Shown here: positions 1 to 11,400 of the stretch, piece by piece
Numbering within the stretch: position 1 is the stretch's first letter
Layout: each line of letters opens with the position of its first letter
Assembly: GCA_947454475.1 (NCBI GenBank)
Contig: CANGLD010000004.1
Location: 1 to 34,881, forward strand
Direction: 5' to 3'
DNA from: Oxalobacteraceae bacterium
Lineage (GTDB): Bacteria; Pseudomonadota; Gammaproteobacteria; Burkholderiales; Burkholderiaceae_D
DNA length: 34,881 nucleotides
Translations under genes and position numbers: made by a program
Notes under the pieces: model-generated
What the model was told of the DNA's origin: nothing
What the model saw: only the letters and a program-made list of their open reading frames with translations
Database searches by the model: none

Positions 1-1037
1 TTATCCATCCACTTCAGATAATCACCTGACTGTACTTTACGTACCCACTCTTGATTCGCGAGTGTCCATTGCACTGTTTTACGCATACCGGTTTCAAATG
101 TCTCAGCAGGTTTCCATCCTAATTCACGTTCTATTTTGCGTGCATCAATGGCGTAGCGTCTGTCATGTCCTGGTCTATCCGTGACAAATGTAATTTGCTC
201 ACGATAAGAACGTGCTGCTGGTGATAATTCATCGAGTAAATCACACAGGGTATGTACCACATCAAGATTGGCTTTTTCATTCCAACCACCGATGTTATAG
301 GTTTCACCTGGCTTGCCATCTGCGAGTATGCGACGCAATGCTGAACAATGATCACCGACATACAACCAATCGCGCACTTGTTGGCCATCACCATAAATTG
401 GCAAAGGCTTACCTGCTAAAGCATTCGCTATCACTAAAGGAATGAGTTTTTCTGGAAATTGCAAAGGACCATAATTATTTGAGCAATTGCCTGTCACTAC
501 GGGTAATCCATAAGTGTGATGCCAAGCGCGCACTAAATGATCTGAAGCTGCTTTAGAAGCAGAATAAGGACTATTCGGTGCGTAGGCAGTGGTCTCAGAA
601 AATTGTGGATCGTTGGGACCTAATGATCCAAAGACTTCATCAGTAGAGACATGGAGAAAACGGAAGTTAGAACGATCCGATTCAGACAAGGTAGCGCTAT
701 AAGCACGCGCCGCTTCCAATAAGCTAAATGTGCCATCCACATTTGTGCGTATGAAGTCACCCGGTCCATGGATAGAACGATCCACATGACTCTCTGCAGC
801 AAAATGCAAAATAGCGCGCGGCTTATGCTGCTTTAATAGCGATGCAATCAACTTGCGATCGCAAATATCACCATGCACAAAATGATGATGAGGATTATTC
901 GCCAATGGCGTCAAATTGTCGGGATTGCCCGCATAAGTGAGTTTGTCTAAATTGATAACAGGCTCATCACTAGCAGCCAACCAATCTAAAACAAAATTCG
1001 CTCCAATAAATCCGGCACCGCCGGTTACAAGAATCAT
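1..1037 (-). CDS. rfbB: dTDP-glucose 4,6-dehydratase, C-terminus cut by window edge
   Basis: Not in the ORF track because it has no stop inside the window. Reverse-strand translation from ATG at 1037: [20 protein letters not shown]...[12 protein letters not shown]...STDEVFG...[16 protein letters not shown]...[16 protein letters not shown]...[11 protein letters not shown]; open to base 1. Confidence 0.95.
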   Translation of the reverse strand, partial: MILVTGGAGFIGANFVLDWLAASDEPVINLDKLTYAGNPDNLTPLANNPHHHFVHGDICDRKLIASLLKQHKPRAILHFAAESHVDRSIHGPGDFIRTNVDGTFSLLEAARAYSATLSESDRSNFRFLHVSTDEVFGSLGPNDPQFSETTAYAPNSPYSASKAASDHLVRAWHHTYGLPVVTGNCSNNYGPLQFPEKLIPLVIANALAGKPLPIYGDGQQVRDWLYVGDHCSALRRILADGKPGETYNIGGWNEKANLDVVHTLCDLLDELSPAARSYREQITFVTDRPGHDRRYAIDARKIERELGWKPAETFETGMRKTVQWTLANQEWVRKVQSGDYLKWMD

Positions 1038-1262
1038 GCTCGACCTTATCAATTAATTAATTTTTAACGCTGACTTACACAGGTGCTTCAGACCCCAATA
1101 TCGTCTAAAACCCTAGTGTTTACTGGAGATTAGCTTCATCCCAGCTTAGTAAACGCTGTATTTATACTTACTATATCGACCGCACTGCATTTTACGTGAG
1201 TGGTCACTGTCCCTACAACAAACTAGAATGATTAATCTTCCTCTTTTTGAGCATTTTCCCCC

Positions 1263-2081
1263 ATGTCCATCTACGCCATAGGCGATATTCAGGGCTGCGC
1301 CGAGCGTCTCGATGCTTTGCTCGCTCTAATTCATGCAGCATCTCCCGATGCACAGCTGATTTTTCTGGGTGATTTAGTCAATCGTGGTCCAGATTCACTA
1401 GCGACCTTACGCAAAATTCGCGGACTGGGAACACGTGCACGAGTCGTGCTGGGTAATCATGATTTGCATTTGCTGGCAGTGTCTTTAGGCATACGCAAAC
1501 CTCATCCGGCCGACACTGTGATGGAGATACTAGAAGCCCACGATAGAGATGAATTACTCAATTGGTTACGACATCAGTCGCTCGCTCTTTATGAACAAGG
1601 ACATTTACTGGTGCATGCTGGTGTACTTCCGCAATGGAGTACAACGCAAGTGTTAGCTCTGGCTCAGGAAGTTGAAACACGCTTGCGTAGTGAAAACTGG
1701 GGTGATTTTTTACGTGAGATGTATGGCAATGAACCCACTAGCTGGAATGACAATCTCGAAGGAGCAGCGCGTATGCGTTGTATCGTGAATGGATTAACGC
1801 GTTTACGTTATTGCACAGCAGTGGGTGAAATGGAATTTATTACGAAAGAATCACCTGGCAATCCCATGCCCGGTTACATGCCTTGGTTTCGTGTGCCAAA
1901 TAGACAAACTGCTGACACCACAGTTATCTTTGGACATTGGTCCACACTCGGACTCTCACTGCAAGATAACATCATAGGATTAGACACGGGTTGTGTATGG
2001 GGCGGCAAACTAACTGCATTGCGCCTCTCTGATAGAGGCTTACTACAAGTGGCCTGTCCTCAGTATCAACGCCCATGCTGA
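1263..2081 (+). CDS. apaH: symmetrical bis(5'-nucleosyl)-tetraphosphatase
   Basis: Metallophosphatase motifs [35 protein letters not shown]; 272 aa, typical ApaH length. Confidence 0.95.
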   Translation: MSIYAIGDIQGCAERLDALLALIHAASPDAQLIFLGDLVNRGPDSLATLRKIRGLGTRARVVLGNHDLHLLAVSLGIRKPHPADTVMEILEAHDRDELLNWLRHQSLALYEQGHLLVHAGVLPQWSTTQVLALAQEVETRLRSENWGDFLREMYGNEPTSWNDNLEGAARMRCIVNGLTRLRYCTAVGEMEFITKESPGNPMPGYMPWFRVPNRQTADTTVIFGHWSTLGLSLQDNIIGLDTGCVWGGKLTALRLSDRGLLQVACPQYQRPC

Positions 2082-2113
2082 ACATCTCTTAAGCGTCAGA
2101 GCGAAGGTGTAAA

Positions 2114-2866
2114 TTAACTATTTACGTTCAATGCTTTTATAATTGCGGTGTGCATAGTTGATGCTAATTCTCGTCTATGCGCCCCTGCACTACTTATCGC
2201 AGGCAAACGAATCAGTTCTGCATGCATAGCTGAATGACGCATAATCATCAGCACACTTTGCATAAAGCTCATCTCACCGATGAAATCAGCAGCAGGATGA
2301 TTATTACCAGCAGCGTCACGATAACGAATTGCATAAGCTTGTACTGGCACTTTAGCTTCAATTGCGGCTTCAAATAAATTTGCATGAAACGGCAACACCG
2401 TACCTTGAGGTGCTGTCGTCCCTTCAGGAAAAAAAGCTACGCGTTCACCATCGTGAATACTACGTACGAGTCCAGCATAAATACGTCGTACATCACGTTG
2501 CTTACCCCGCGCGATAAAAATCGTTCCTGATTTATCGCATAACCAACCTATTAAAGGCCAATCACGTATATCTGATTTCGCGACAAAGCGGCATGCATGT
2601 ACGCTATTAATCACGAAGATATCTAACCAAGAAATATGATTACAAATAATCAGTGCAGGTGATGCAGGCTCAGACTGTGCCAGATTATGCAGACGTAGGG
2701 TGACACCGCAAATGGCAATCAGTTGTGCTGACCAACGTTGTATACGTCGTTCTTTGCCAGCATGATCAAGGAAGGGAAAAAGTAAACCGCATTTAATTAG
2801 TCCTACACATAAATGCAGAGCTAATCTCAGCAAAGGAAAAATTGGCACGCTCCGCATCATCGACAA
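2114..2866 (-). CDS. 1-acyl-sn-glycerol-3-phosphate acyltransferase (PlsC family)
   Basis: ICNHISWLDIFV (NHxxxxD motif) and FFPEGTTAPQG (FPEGT motif). The 2866 start codon is TTG; an in-frame ATG at 2860 (MMRSV...) is an alternative. Confidence 0.9.
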   Translation of the reverse strand: MSMMRSVPIFPLLRLALHLCVGLIKCGLLFPFLDHAGKERRIQRWSAQLIAICGVTLRLHNLAQSEPASPALIICNHISWLDIFVINSVHACRFVAKSDIRDWPLIGWLCDKSGTIFIARGKQRDVRRIYAGLVRSIHDGERVAFFPEGTTAPQGTVLPFHANLFEAAIEAKVPVQAYAIRYRDAAGNNHPAADFIGEMSFMQSVLMIMRHSAMHAELIRLPAISSAGAHRRELASTMHTAIIKALNVNS

Positions 2867-2869
2867 CAG

Positions 2870-4156
2870 TTAGCGTTGAAAAACAATACGGCCAGCTACT
2901 AAGGTAGTGTGTACCTGTCCCTGTAATTCATAACCTAAGAATGGGGTATGTTTGCCCTGACTCAGTAAAGCTGAGGCTTGTACTGTCCAACGTGTATCGG
3001 GATTAAAAATACACACATCCGCCGCACTTCCCACACTTAACTCACCGGCATGTAAACCAGCGATACGTGCAGCATCAACAGTTATACGTGACAGTGCAGT
3101 ACTTAATTTTTGCTCTGTTTTTTCATTAGATGTTTCAGCCCACTTTAATGTGAGTGAAAGCAGTAACTCTAAACCGGTAGCGCCAGGTGAAGCTTCGCCA
3201 AAGGGCAAGAGTTTTTCATCATCATCAACCGGTGTGTGATCAGAACAAATGGCATCGACCGTACCATCCGCCACCGCAGCACAAATTGCTTCTCTATCAC
3301 GTTGACTACGTAATGGAGGAACCATACGTGCATTCGAATCAAAGAAACCTATGTCAGCATCGGTGAGATGCAAGTGATGTGCACCTACATCACAGGTGAC
3401 AGGCAATCCTTCTGCTTTTGCAGCACGCACTAAAGCAATACCATCTGCAGAAGATAAACGACATAAATGTACTCGCGCACCCGTCGATCGCATCAATTCA
3501 AATATCGTATGTAAGGCGATGGTTTCACTAATCACGGGCACACCAGCTAAACCTAAACGTGATGCCAAAGGACCACTATGCGCAATACCGCCTTTACCTA
3601 GATGCGGATCTTGTGGACGCAACCACACTGTGTAGCCAAAAGTTTGCGCATACTGCAAGGCACGCAACAACACTGTTGTATCTTGTATGGCATGTTCAGC
3701 TTGAGAGAAACCAACACAACCTGCTTCAGTTAACTCTGCCATCTCAGTCAGTTCATGGCCTTTGAGAGCAATCGTTAATGCTCCTAAGGGATAGACATGC
3801 GACTGATTCAAACTACGCGCTCTATGTACAAGCATTTCTACTAAGCCCGGCTCATCTAATGCAGGATCAGTATCAGGAGGACAAACTAAACTCGTCACAC
3901 CGCCTGCTAATGCAGCTAGTAATTCAGATTCGAGTGTGGCTTTATATTCATAACCTGGTTCTCTTAAACGTACTGATAAATCCACCAGACCAGGTGCCAC
4001 GATTAAACCTTGCGCATCAATCGTTTGCTCAGCAATAAAACCTGCAGGGGCTTTGCCTATCGCAGCAATCTTACCGTCTTGGATGAAAAGATCTTGCTTA
4101 GCATCGATCTTATTCGCAGGATCAATTAAGCGTCCGTTTTTGATCTGAAGTTTCAT
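2870..4156 (-). CDS. pyrC': dihydroorotase-like protein, probably non-catalytic PyrC' (PyrX)
   Basis: Dihydroorotase fold motifs APGLVDLSVRLREPG, GGVTSLVCPPDT, ICSDHTP; adjacent to pyrB. The HxH metal motif is replaced by SxR. Confidence 0.9.
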   Translation of the reverse strand: MKLQIKNGRLIDPANKIDAKQDLFIQDGKIAAIGKAPAGFIAEQTIDAQGLIVAPGLVDLSVRLREPGYEYKATLESELLAALAGGVTSLVCPPDTDPALDEPGLVEMLVHRARSLNQSHVYPLGALTIALKGHELTEMAELTEAGCVGFSQAEHAIQDTTVLLRALQYAQTFGYTVWLRPQDPHLGKGGIAHSGPLASRLGLAGVPVISETIALHTIFELMRSTGARVHLCRLSSADGIALVRAAKAEGLPVTCDVGAHHLHLTDADIGFFDSNARMVPPLRSQRDREAICAAVADGTVDAICSDHTPVDDDEKLLPFGEASPGATGLELLLSLTLKWAETSNEKTEQKLSTALSRITVDAARIAGLHAGELSVGSAADVCIFNPDTRWTVQASALLSQGKHTPFLGYELQGQVHTTLVAGRIVFQR

Positions 4157-4201
4157 CTCTTATTCTCGTTATTCAGCGTATTGTTAAGTCAGATGCGTAA
4201 T

Positions 4202-5161
4202 TTAAGTGCCCGCCAACATACTCATGACTGCCATGCGTACTGCGATACCAAAGGTTACTTGCGGCAGAATCACAGCTTGAGAACCATCAGCAACTGCAGA
4301 ATCAATTTCCACACCACGATTCATAGGACCAGGATGCATCACAATCGCATCCGGCTTAGCCAGTGCCAGTCGTTCTGGTGTTAATCCATAGCTTTTAAAA
4401 TATTCTTGCGCTGAAGGTAAGAGCGCACCTGTCATACGTTCATTTTGCAAGCGCAACATGATGATGACATCCACACCTTTTAAACCTTCATTCATATCGG
4501 TAAAGACACGCACACCCATTTGTTCTAAACCACTAGGCAACAAGGTGCGTGGTCCAATCGCTCTTACTTCAGGCACGCCTAAGGTAGTTAATCCATGTAT
4601 GTCAGAACGCGCTACTCGACTATGCAGAATATCTCCCACCACCGCTACAGTGAGATTAGTAAAATCTTTTTTGTAGTGACGTATGGTGTACATGTCTAGC
4701 AAACCTTGCGTAGGATGCGCATGTCGACCATCACCTGCATTCACCACATGGACATGAGATTGTCCGGTTTCGATTAAGTGTTTAGCGATGAGATAAGGCG
4801 CGCCTGATTGTGCATGTCGCACGACAAACATATCTGCATGCATCGCCGCTAAATTATCAATCGTGTCGAGTAGTGATTCACCTTTACTCGCACTCGATGC
4901 GGAAATATTCAAATTGATGACGTCTGCAGATAAACGCTTAGCTGCAATTTCAAACGTGGTGCGAGTGCGGGTAGAGTTTTCGAAGAATAAATTGAATACA
5001 CTTTTACCACGCATGAGCGGGACTTTTTTTACATCTCTATCACCTACTCCAACAAAAGAAGAAGCGGTATCTAATATCCGTGTTACAACGGCACGCGGCA
5101 AACCTTCTATGGTGATTAAATGTTGTAACTCACCGTTTTTATTAAGTTGCGGATTATGCAT
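4202..5161 (-). CDS. pyrB: aspartate carbamoyltransferase catalytic subunit
   Basis: [50 protein letters not shown]; 319 aa. Confidence 0.97.
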   Translation of the reverse strand: MHNPQLNKNGELQHLITIEGLPRAVVTRILDTASSFVGVGDRDVKKVPLMRGKSVFNLFFENSTRTRTTFEIAAKRLSADVINLNISASSASKGESLLDTIDNLAAMHADMFVVRHAQSGAPYLIAKHLIETGQSHVHVVNAGDGRHAHPTQGLLDMYTIRHYKKDFTNLTVAVVGDILHSRVARSDIHGLTTLGVPEVRAIGPRTLLPSGLEQMGVRVFTDMNEGLKGVDVIIMLRLQNERMTGALLPSAQEYFKSYGLTPERLALAKPDAIVMHPGPMNRGVEIDSAVADGSQAVILPQVTFGIAVRMAVMSMLAGT

Positions 5162-5657
5162 GGTCTACCGTAAGAGTAAGGCGGCCATCATCAGCCTTTT
5201 TCAAAATGAGTGATTGATTCGCTTCGAGATCAATTTTTTTTGCGATAAAATCGGCGGCTATGGGTAATTGTCTACCACCTCTATCTAACAACGCTGCCAA
5301 CATGATGTTGGCTGGCCGACCATAATCAAATAAGGTATTAATAGCAGCACGTGTTGTCCGTCCTGTGTAGAGCACATCATCAACAAGCAATATCGTGGCG
5401 TCTTCAATTTCAAAAGGGATATGACTAGGTTTAACATCCGCATGTAAACCTCGTTCAGCATAATCATCACGATAAAACGACACATCAAGAAAACCTATAT
5501 CTGAGACCTGCAGGCTTAAAGCGAGTCGCTCTGCAAGCCAGGCACCACCAGAATAAATACCCACAATAGCGAGTCGTTCACACCCAGTCAGTTTTTGTTT
5601 GACTTGTGCTTCTAGTGTTTTATATAGCGCTTCAGCGTCAAGTTCGGGGAGAGTCAT
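5154..5657 (-). CDS. pyrR: PyrR-type uracil phosphoribosyltransferase / pyrimidine regulator
   Basis: [25 protein letters not shown] loop [17 protein letters not shown]. The track ORF starts at 5801, but family homology begins at [12 protein letters not shown] (ATG at 5657). Confidence 0.9.
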   Translation of the reverse strand: MTLPELDAEALYKTLEAQVKQKLTGCERLAIVGIYSGGAWLAERLALSLQVSDIGFLDVSFYRDDYAERGLHADVKPSHIPFEIEDATILLVDDVLYTGRTTRAAINTLFDYGRPANIMLAALLDRGGRQLPIAADFIAKKIDLEANQSLILKKADDGRLTLTVDHA

Positions 5658-6051
5658 AATCATCAAAATATTGTTGAAGAATGATGGCAGCAGCTTGATC
5701 ATCCACATGTTGGTTTTGTTGTTGCACAAGTACTGCTGATGAATAACGTTCATCCACGAGCACTGTTTCGACACCAAAACGACCGTGCAACTGATTGGCA
5801 AAACGTCGGCAGCGCTGGGTCATTTCATGCTCAACACCATCTGGATGTAAAGGCAGTCCAACCACAGCAAGTTGCGGCTGCCATTCTTTTACTAGCTGCG
5901 CAATCGCATTAAATTTTTCTTCGTTACTTGCGGCAGTGATGATAGTCAAAGGACTCGCTTGCTTTAAAACAGTATTACCAACCGCAACACCGATACGTTT
6001 TAGGCCAAAGTCAAACGCCAATATTGTTTTCACGCTGACACGTTTTCGCAA
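5638..6051 (-). CDS. ruvX: Holliday junction resolvase-like RuvX/YqgF
   Basis: ILAFDFGLKRIGVAVGN, VVGLPLHPDGVEHEMT, VDERYSSA; 137 aa. Confidence 0.95.
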   Translation of the reverse strand: MRKRVSVKTILAFDFGLKRIGVAVGNTVLKQASPLTIITAASNEEKFNAIAQLVKEWQPQLAVVGLPLHPDGVEHEMTQRCRRFANQLHGRFGVETVLVDERYSSAVLVQQQNQHVDDQAAAIILQQYFDDYDSPRT

Positions 6052-6064
6052 GAGACTACATCAA

Positions 6065-6736
6065 TCAAGCATGCCCCGCATCGCCAGTCAAACGGCTAGG
6101 ATCTATGCCAAGTAAATTCATCGCTGCGACAAAGCGTTCTTGTATAGGGATATCAAACAAGATCGCTGGATCAGCACGTACAGTCAACCAACCATTGCGT
6201 AAAATTTCTTCTTCCAATTGTCCAGCACCCCATCCTGCACAACCCAGTGAGACCAAAAACCGACTAGGACCAGACCCTGCTGCAATCGATTCCAACACAT
6301 CACGCGAAGTGGTCAGAGCCAATTCATCATTAATTTTTAGTGATGAACTATAGGAAGCTGCAGATGCATGTAAAACAAATCCACGCTCTACTTGCACCGG
6401 ACCACCAAACATCACAGGATCAGCTGGTAATAAGCCAGCATGTGGATTGATCTCTAGCGTCATATCTAAACGCGAGAACAAGACATCCATCGTCATGTCA
6501 GTTGGTTTATTAATAATCACACCCAAGGCACCACCTATGTGATGTTCACAAAGATAAACCACTGTGCCACCAAATAGTGGATCCAGCATAGAGGGCATAG
6601 CGATCAGGAAGTGGTCTGATAAGTCGAGCTTGATATCGTTATCAGCAGCTTGGGGAATAGAATAAATGCGGTCATCCTCTGCCGAAACCGGCGCAGAAGA
6701 GGAGGAGGCGGGACGTATCTTGCCTTGCTTGGCCAT
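6065..6736 (-). CDS. YqgE/AlgH family protein (UPF0301)
   Basis: LSDHFLIAMPSMLDPLFGGTVVYLCEHHIGGALGVIINKPTDMTM and CAGWGAGQLEEEI. Likely start MAKQGKIRP (ATG 6736) inside the longer track ORF; adjacent to ruvX. Confidence 0.9.
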   Translation of the reverse strand: MAKQGKIRPASSSSAPVSAEDDRIYSIPQAADNDIKLDLSDHFLIAMPSMLDPLFGGTVVYLCEHHIGGALGVIINKPTDMTMDVLFSRLDMTLEINPHAGLLPADPVMFGGPVQVERGFVLHASAASYSSSLKINDELALTTSRDVLESIAAGSGPSRFLVSLGCAGWGAGQLEEEILRNGWLTVRADPAILFDIPIQERFVAAMNLLGIDPSRLTGDAGHA

Positions 6737-6951
6737 AGCCTGAATTTTATCAGCTTTGCAGATTCTTAGATCGATAGTTCCGCCGTTTTTACACAAACTG
6801 ACTGCTTGTCTGCGTTAAAAAATGAGGATCATGTCGTTCATGCTTGCGGCGGCAAGAAAAAATAGCTGAGAAACGCTACACTTCTTGCAATTCCATTCAT
6901 CTGCTGCGCACATTGCAGCACTTGATCCAGCCCTTACTTCGACTTTCTCAC

Positions 6952-8448
6952 ATGACCGATACGACTAGATTTGAACATGCACTGGTGTGGTTACGCCGTG
7001 ATTGCCGTATTTTTGATCAGGCAGCTCTGCATCAGGCCTTGGTTCAAAGCCGGCATGTGTATGTTGCTTTCATTTTTGATAAAGCTATTTTAAACCCACT
7101 ACTGCAAAACGGACCAGAAGACAGGCGCGTCGCTTTTCTTCACGCGAGTTTAATGGAATGTGATGTCGAATTAAAAAAACTAGGCGGTGGTCTCATCGCG
7201 CGTCATGCCTATGCGGTAGATGAAATTCCCCAACTTGCAAAACAATTAGGTGTACAAGCCGTTTTTGTGAATCATGACTATGAACCCGATGCTATCGCGC
7301 GCGATGCAAAAGTCGCCTCAGCATTAGAAAAAGAAGGTCGAGTCATGCTGAGCTTTAAAGATCAAGTTATCTTTGAAAAAAGCGAAGTCTTATCTTTACA
7401 AGGCAAACCATTTTCTGTTTTCACACCGTATAAAAATGCATGGTTAAAAAAATCCCAAATCTCACCAGGCGAATTTGATTTATCACTCATAGCGCCCTAC
7501 CCGACCGAACCACAACGCGGTCAACTATTACCCCCTCCCGCTAAAGAGAAAATGCCTACTTTAAAGGACATGGGATTTGCAGACTGTGATTTGCATGCAC
7601 TAAAAATACCGACAGGTATGCAAGGTGGACAAGCATTACTCGATGACTTTGTTCATCGAATGGCAAATTATGAAGAGACACGTAATTTCCCCGCTGTGAA
7701 AGGCCCCTCTTATTTATCCGTGCATTTACGCTTTGGCACAGTCTCTATACGCGCCTTGGCTAGACGCGCTATGGAAGCCATACAAACAGGAACGGGAGGA
7801 TCGGGTGCTGCTGTATGGTTAGCAGAATTAATTTGGCGTGATTTTTATTTTATGATTTTGCATCACAACCCACATGTGGTGCATGGCGCTTTTAAAGCAG
7901 ATTATGATGGAATAGCTTGGGAAACAGGACCAGAAGCTGATGCAGCATTTCAGGCTTGGTGTGATGGAAAAACTGGATATCCTTTAGTTGATGCAGCTAT
8001 GCTGCAACTCAATCAAACAGGTTATATGCACAACCGACTACGTATGGTCACTGCTTGTTTTTTGATTAAAGATTTAGGTATAGATTGGCGTCGTGGCGAA
8101 GCCTATTTTGCGCAACACTTAAATGATTTTGATCTGTCCGCTAACAATGGTGGTTGGCAATGGGCTTCTTCATCTGGATGTGATGCTCAGCCTTATTTCC
8201 GTATCTTCAATCCGATTACGCAATCAGAAAAATTTGATGCAGAAGGAAAATTCATCAAACGTTATTTACCGCAACTAGCTAAACTCAACGCCAAACAAAT
8301 TCATGCGCCATGGCTGCTAACTAATATGGAATTAACGATGGCGGGCATAGAATTAGGTGGCAACTATCCTCATCCCATCGTGGCGCATGATGAAGCACGC
8401 AAAAAAACTTTAGCAAGATATGCCGTCGTTAAAAAGGTAGCCGCTTGA
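6952..8448 (+). CDS. phrB: deoxyribodipyrimidine photolyase / FAD-binding cryptochrome family
   Basis: HALVWLRRDCRIFDQAAL, GYPLVDAAMLQLNQTGYMHNRLRM, NNGGWQWASSSGCDAQPYFRIFNP. Likely start MTDTTRF (ATG 6952) rather than the track start 6844. Confidence 0.95.
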   Translation: MTDTTRFEHALVWLRRDCRIFDQAALHQALVQSRHVYVAFIFDKAILNPLLQNGPEDRRVAFLHASLMECDVELKKLGGGLIARHAYAVDEIPQLAKQLGVQAVFVNHDYEPDAIARDAKVASALEKEGRVMLSFKDQVIFEKSEVLSLQGKPFSVFTPYKNAWLKKSQISPGEFDLSLIAPYPTEPQRGQLLPPPAKEKMPTLKDMGFADCDLHALKIPTGMQGGQALLDDFVHRMANYEETRNFPAVKGPSYLSVHLRFGTVSIRALARRAMEAIQTGTGGSGAAVWLAELIWRDFYFMILHHNPHVVHGAFKADYDGIAWETGPEADAAFQAWCDGKTGYPLVDAAMLQLNQTGYMHNRLRMVTACFLIKDLGIDWRRGEAYFAQHLNDFDLSANNGGWQWASSSGCDAQPYFRIFNPITQSEKFDAEGKFIKRYLPQLAKLNAKQIHAPWLLTNMELTMAGIELGGNYPHPIVAHDEARKKTLARYAVVKKVAA

Positions 8449-8485
8449 TTTGTAAACTTTGATATGCCTTTTCTGGAAAATTATA

Positions 8486-11400
8486 TTAAGCAAAACTTTT
8501 TAACAATGTGAGTAATTCTGTTTCATTAAAAGGTTTGCCTAAATAGGCCGTTGCGCCTAATTCCATTGCATGCTTGCGATGTTTTTCTGCAGTACGCGAA
8601 GTAATCATCACCACCGGTATTTCACTCGTCTTTGCATCCTGACGTAGGTAGTGCAAAAACTCAAACCCATCCATGCGTGGCATTTCTATATCTAATAAAA
8701 TTATTGCAGGTTGCTCTGTCTGCAGAATCTCTATCGCATGCAAACCATCTCTGGCTAATAAGACTGTATAGCCTGCTCGCTCTATTAATCTTTGGCTGAC
8801 TCTACGTACTGTTAATGAATCATCTACCACCATCACTTTATAAATCTGCGCTGCTTGAGTTGAAGATGTTGGTTGCGCATGGCGCACTTGCTGCTCAGTC
8901 GTTAAAAATAATAAAGGATTAATAATTAAAGCAAGACTACTATCTGGCATAACCGAAGCCCCTACTATGCCTTTTACTGAAGATGCTTGAGGACCTATGT
9001 TACGCACCACCACCTCGCCATTGCCTAATATCGCCTCAACTTCTAGTGCAAGTTGGCCATGCACTCCACGTAGAACAATGACAGAGTTCAGGGTATGACT
9101 TAGCTCTGCCTCAGATGACAGAGCATCATCAAGTAAGAGGGCTAATTGGTATAAAGGTAAAGATGCATTGCGCCACATTAGCTGTCCACTTTGTCGCGCA
9201 AGTTGTAAGTCCGATCTTGATAATTGCAATACTTGTTCCACCATATTAGCCGGCAAGGCAAGTTGCTTATCTCCGTGTTGAATCAGTACGACCGCAGCCG
9301 TTGCTAAAGTTAAAGGCAGGAATAAAGTAAAGGTCGCTCCCTGTCCTGATTGACTTTTTACTTGTATGACTCCGCGCTGCGCTAAAACAGTCTCACGTAC
9401 TGCATCCATACCTATGCCGCGTCCCGCAATCGCAGTCAACTCCGCTGATGTAGAAAAACCCGGCTGAAAAATAAATTCAGTTAGCGCATCTTGATGAGTG
9501 ACAGCATCCTCAGCCAATAAGCCCATGGCCTTAGCACGTTGTTCTATACGGTCAAAATCCAAGCCACGACCATCATCAGTGACTGTGATGACAATTTCAT
9601 TTCCTTGCTGAATAAGATTAATCTCAATATTTCCACATTTATCTTTTCCAGCACTCAAACGATTTTCACTCTCCTCAATCCCGTGTGTGATTGCATTACG
9701 TAGCAAATGCTCTATAGGGCTAATTATTTTTTCTAGCAGACTGCGGTCTATCTCTGTATGCGCACCTGTTATTAGCAACCGTACCTCACGCTGAGACTCA
9801 CGCGCCACTTGACGAACCAAATGATGCAGTCGTTCAGACACACTAGAAAATCGTACTACGCGTACGCGTTTAAGATCATGTTGAATAGCACGTGCATATT
9901 TTTCATGACTAAATAAAATAGTCTGGGTTTTTTCTACATGCCGACTAAGACTACGCTCTATACTGGCAATGTCACTCATACTCTCTGCCATCATGCGCGT
10001 TAATTCTTGTAATCGGGTAAAGCGATCAAACTCTAAGGGATCAAAATCAAGTTGCTGTGTCTCCTGCATTTTTGAAGCAATACTGGATTCCGCTACCAAC
10101 TCACACTCTCTTAATTGTGATCGCAGACGTATTAAAGTATCCGTCAAATCGAGCAAGGATTTTTTATGCTGCTGAATTTCAGAGCGCAGTCTAGCGCCAT
10201 CCACAATCAACTCAGCAGCAGAGCCTGCTAGTTTATCGAGAGCTTCTGTACGCACTCTAACAAGACTAGTATCCTGAGTAACTGATGAAACAGGAGTAAC
10301 TAGCTCCATATCGTTTTGATGGTCAGTCTGATTTTCTAATTGAATAACTGCATACGTATCAAGCACATTATCTTTTTGAAGAATTGTGTTTTTTATTTCT
10401 GTAAGTGCCGCAATAGCTAAATCAAAGTCCTGTAAGAGGTGTGAAATTCTCTCAGCATCGCAATCTGATATGTGCGCAAGCTGTTCAATCTCGGTTTCCA
10501 TTGCATGAAAATGCTGACCCAATGCGCGACACCCTGCCATACGCGCACTCCCTTTGAGTGTGTGGAGTATCCGTAATGCCGCATTAGGGATATCAGGATT
10601 TTGTGGATTATCTAACCAGCCACGCAATACAGTATCTAACTGTGGAAAATAATCAGCAGCTTCCTCTATGAATATTTCTACTAGCTCTAGATCCATCTCC
10701 GCATCAACTTCAGACCCTAAATGATTAGCTGACTCAAAAGTAAAAGCTTCGCCACCATCATCATTAACAGCCTCAACATCAGGCGATACAACAGTAGCCA
10801 TGGTTTGCAATGACAAGTCAGGATTTTTTTCTTCAGTCTCATCCAGAGTGGTTGCACGTAAGATCGTGGAGGAATTATGCGTATCGCCCTCAACGTTAAA
10901 GGATTGCTCTAATAAATTAAATTCATGCTCAGATTCATGCAATGGCGTCATCACACCAATCATGGGCTCGCCGTGTAATTGCCCTCTTAGTGCATACAAT
11001 TTTTCTAACAATTCAATTTGGCTACTAGGTACACAGCCATTGATGGTTTCTTGTAATTGGCTAGATAAGGCCACAGCGGCTTCAAGTAATATGCCAGAAG
11101 ATTTCACCTCCGCATAAGCATCATCATTCAAACTATGTAAGACCTGTTCTAATACTGTAGATAGTGCGCTTACACTAGGCAAACCTACCGTTGCAGAACT
11201 ACCAGCCAAAGAATGAACCGCATGTGATGCTAGTAGCAATGCCTCATCATCCGGAAAAGCTATCCAGTTATCTAAAGCATTTGTGAGTTGATTGATTAAT
11301 TGCTGCGCTTCTTTGAGATAAATTTTTTGTAATGCGGGACTTGCAATTAAAGGATAGTCAGTAGTACTAGCATGGTCTTCAACTACCCCCTCAGTTTTCC

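Noticed and set aside
131-802. Short ORFs 131..394(-), 212..445(+), 620..802(-) in the ORF track
   Set aside because: They lie in alternative frames or antisense to the clear rfbB reading frame that runs off the left edge.
4863-5213. 116-aa antisense ORF over pyrB/pyrR
   Set aside because: Antisense shadow ORF over conserved pyrB N-terminus; no supporting motif.
6840-6860. CTTGC-GGCG-GCAAG hairpin in the yqgE/phrB divergent region as a regulatory element
   Set aside because: Short 5-bp stem, easily expected by chance, no second supporting feature.
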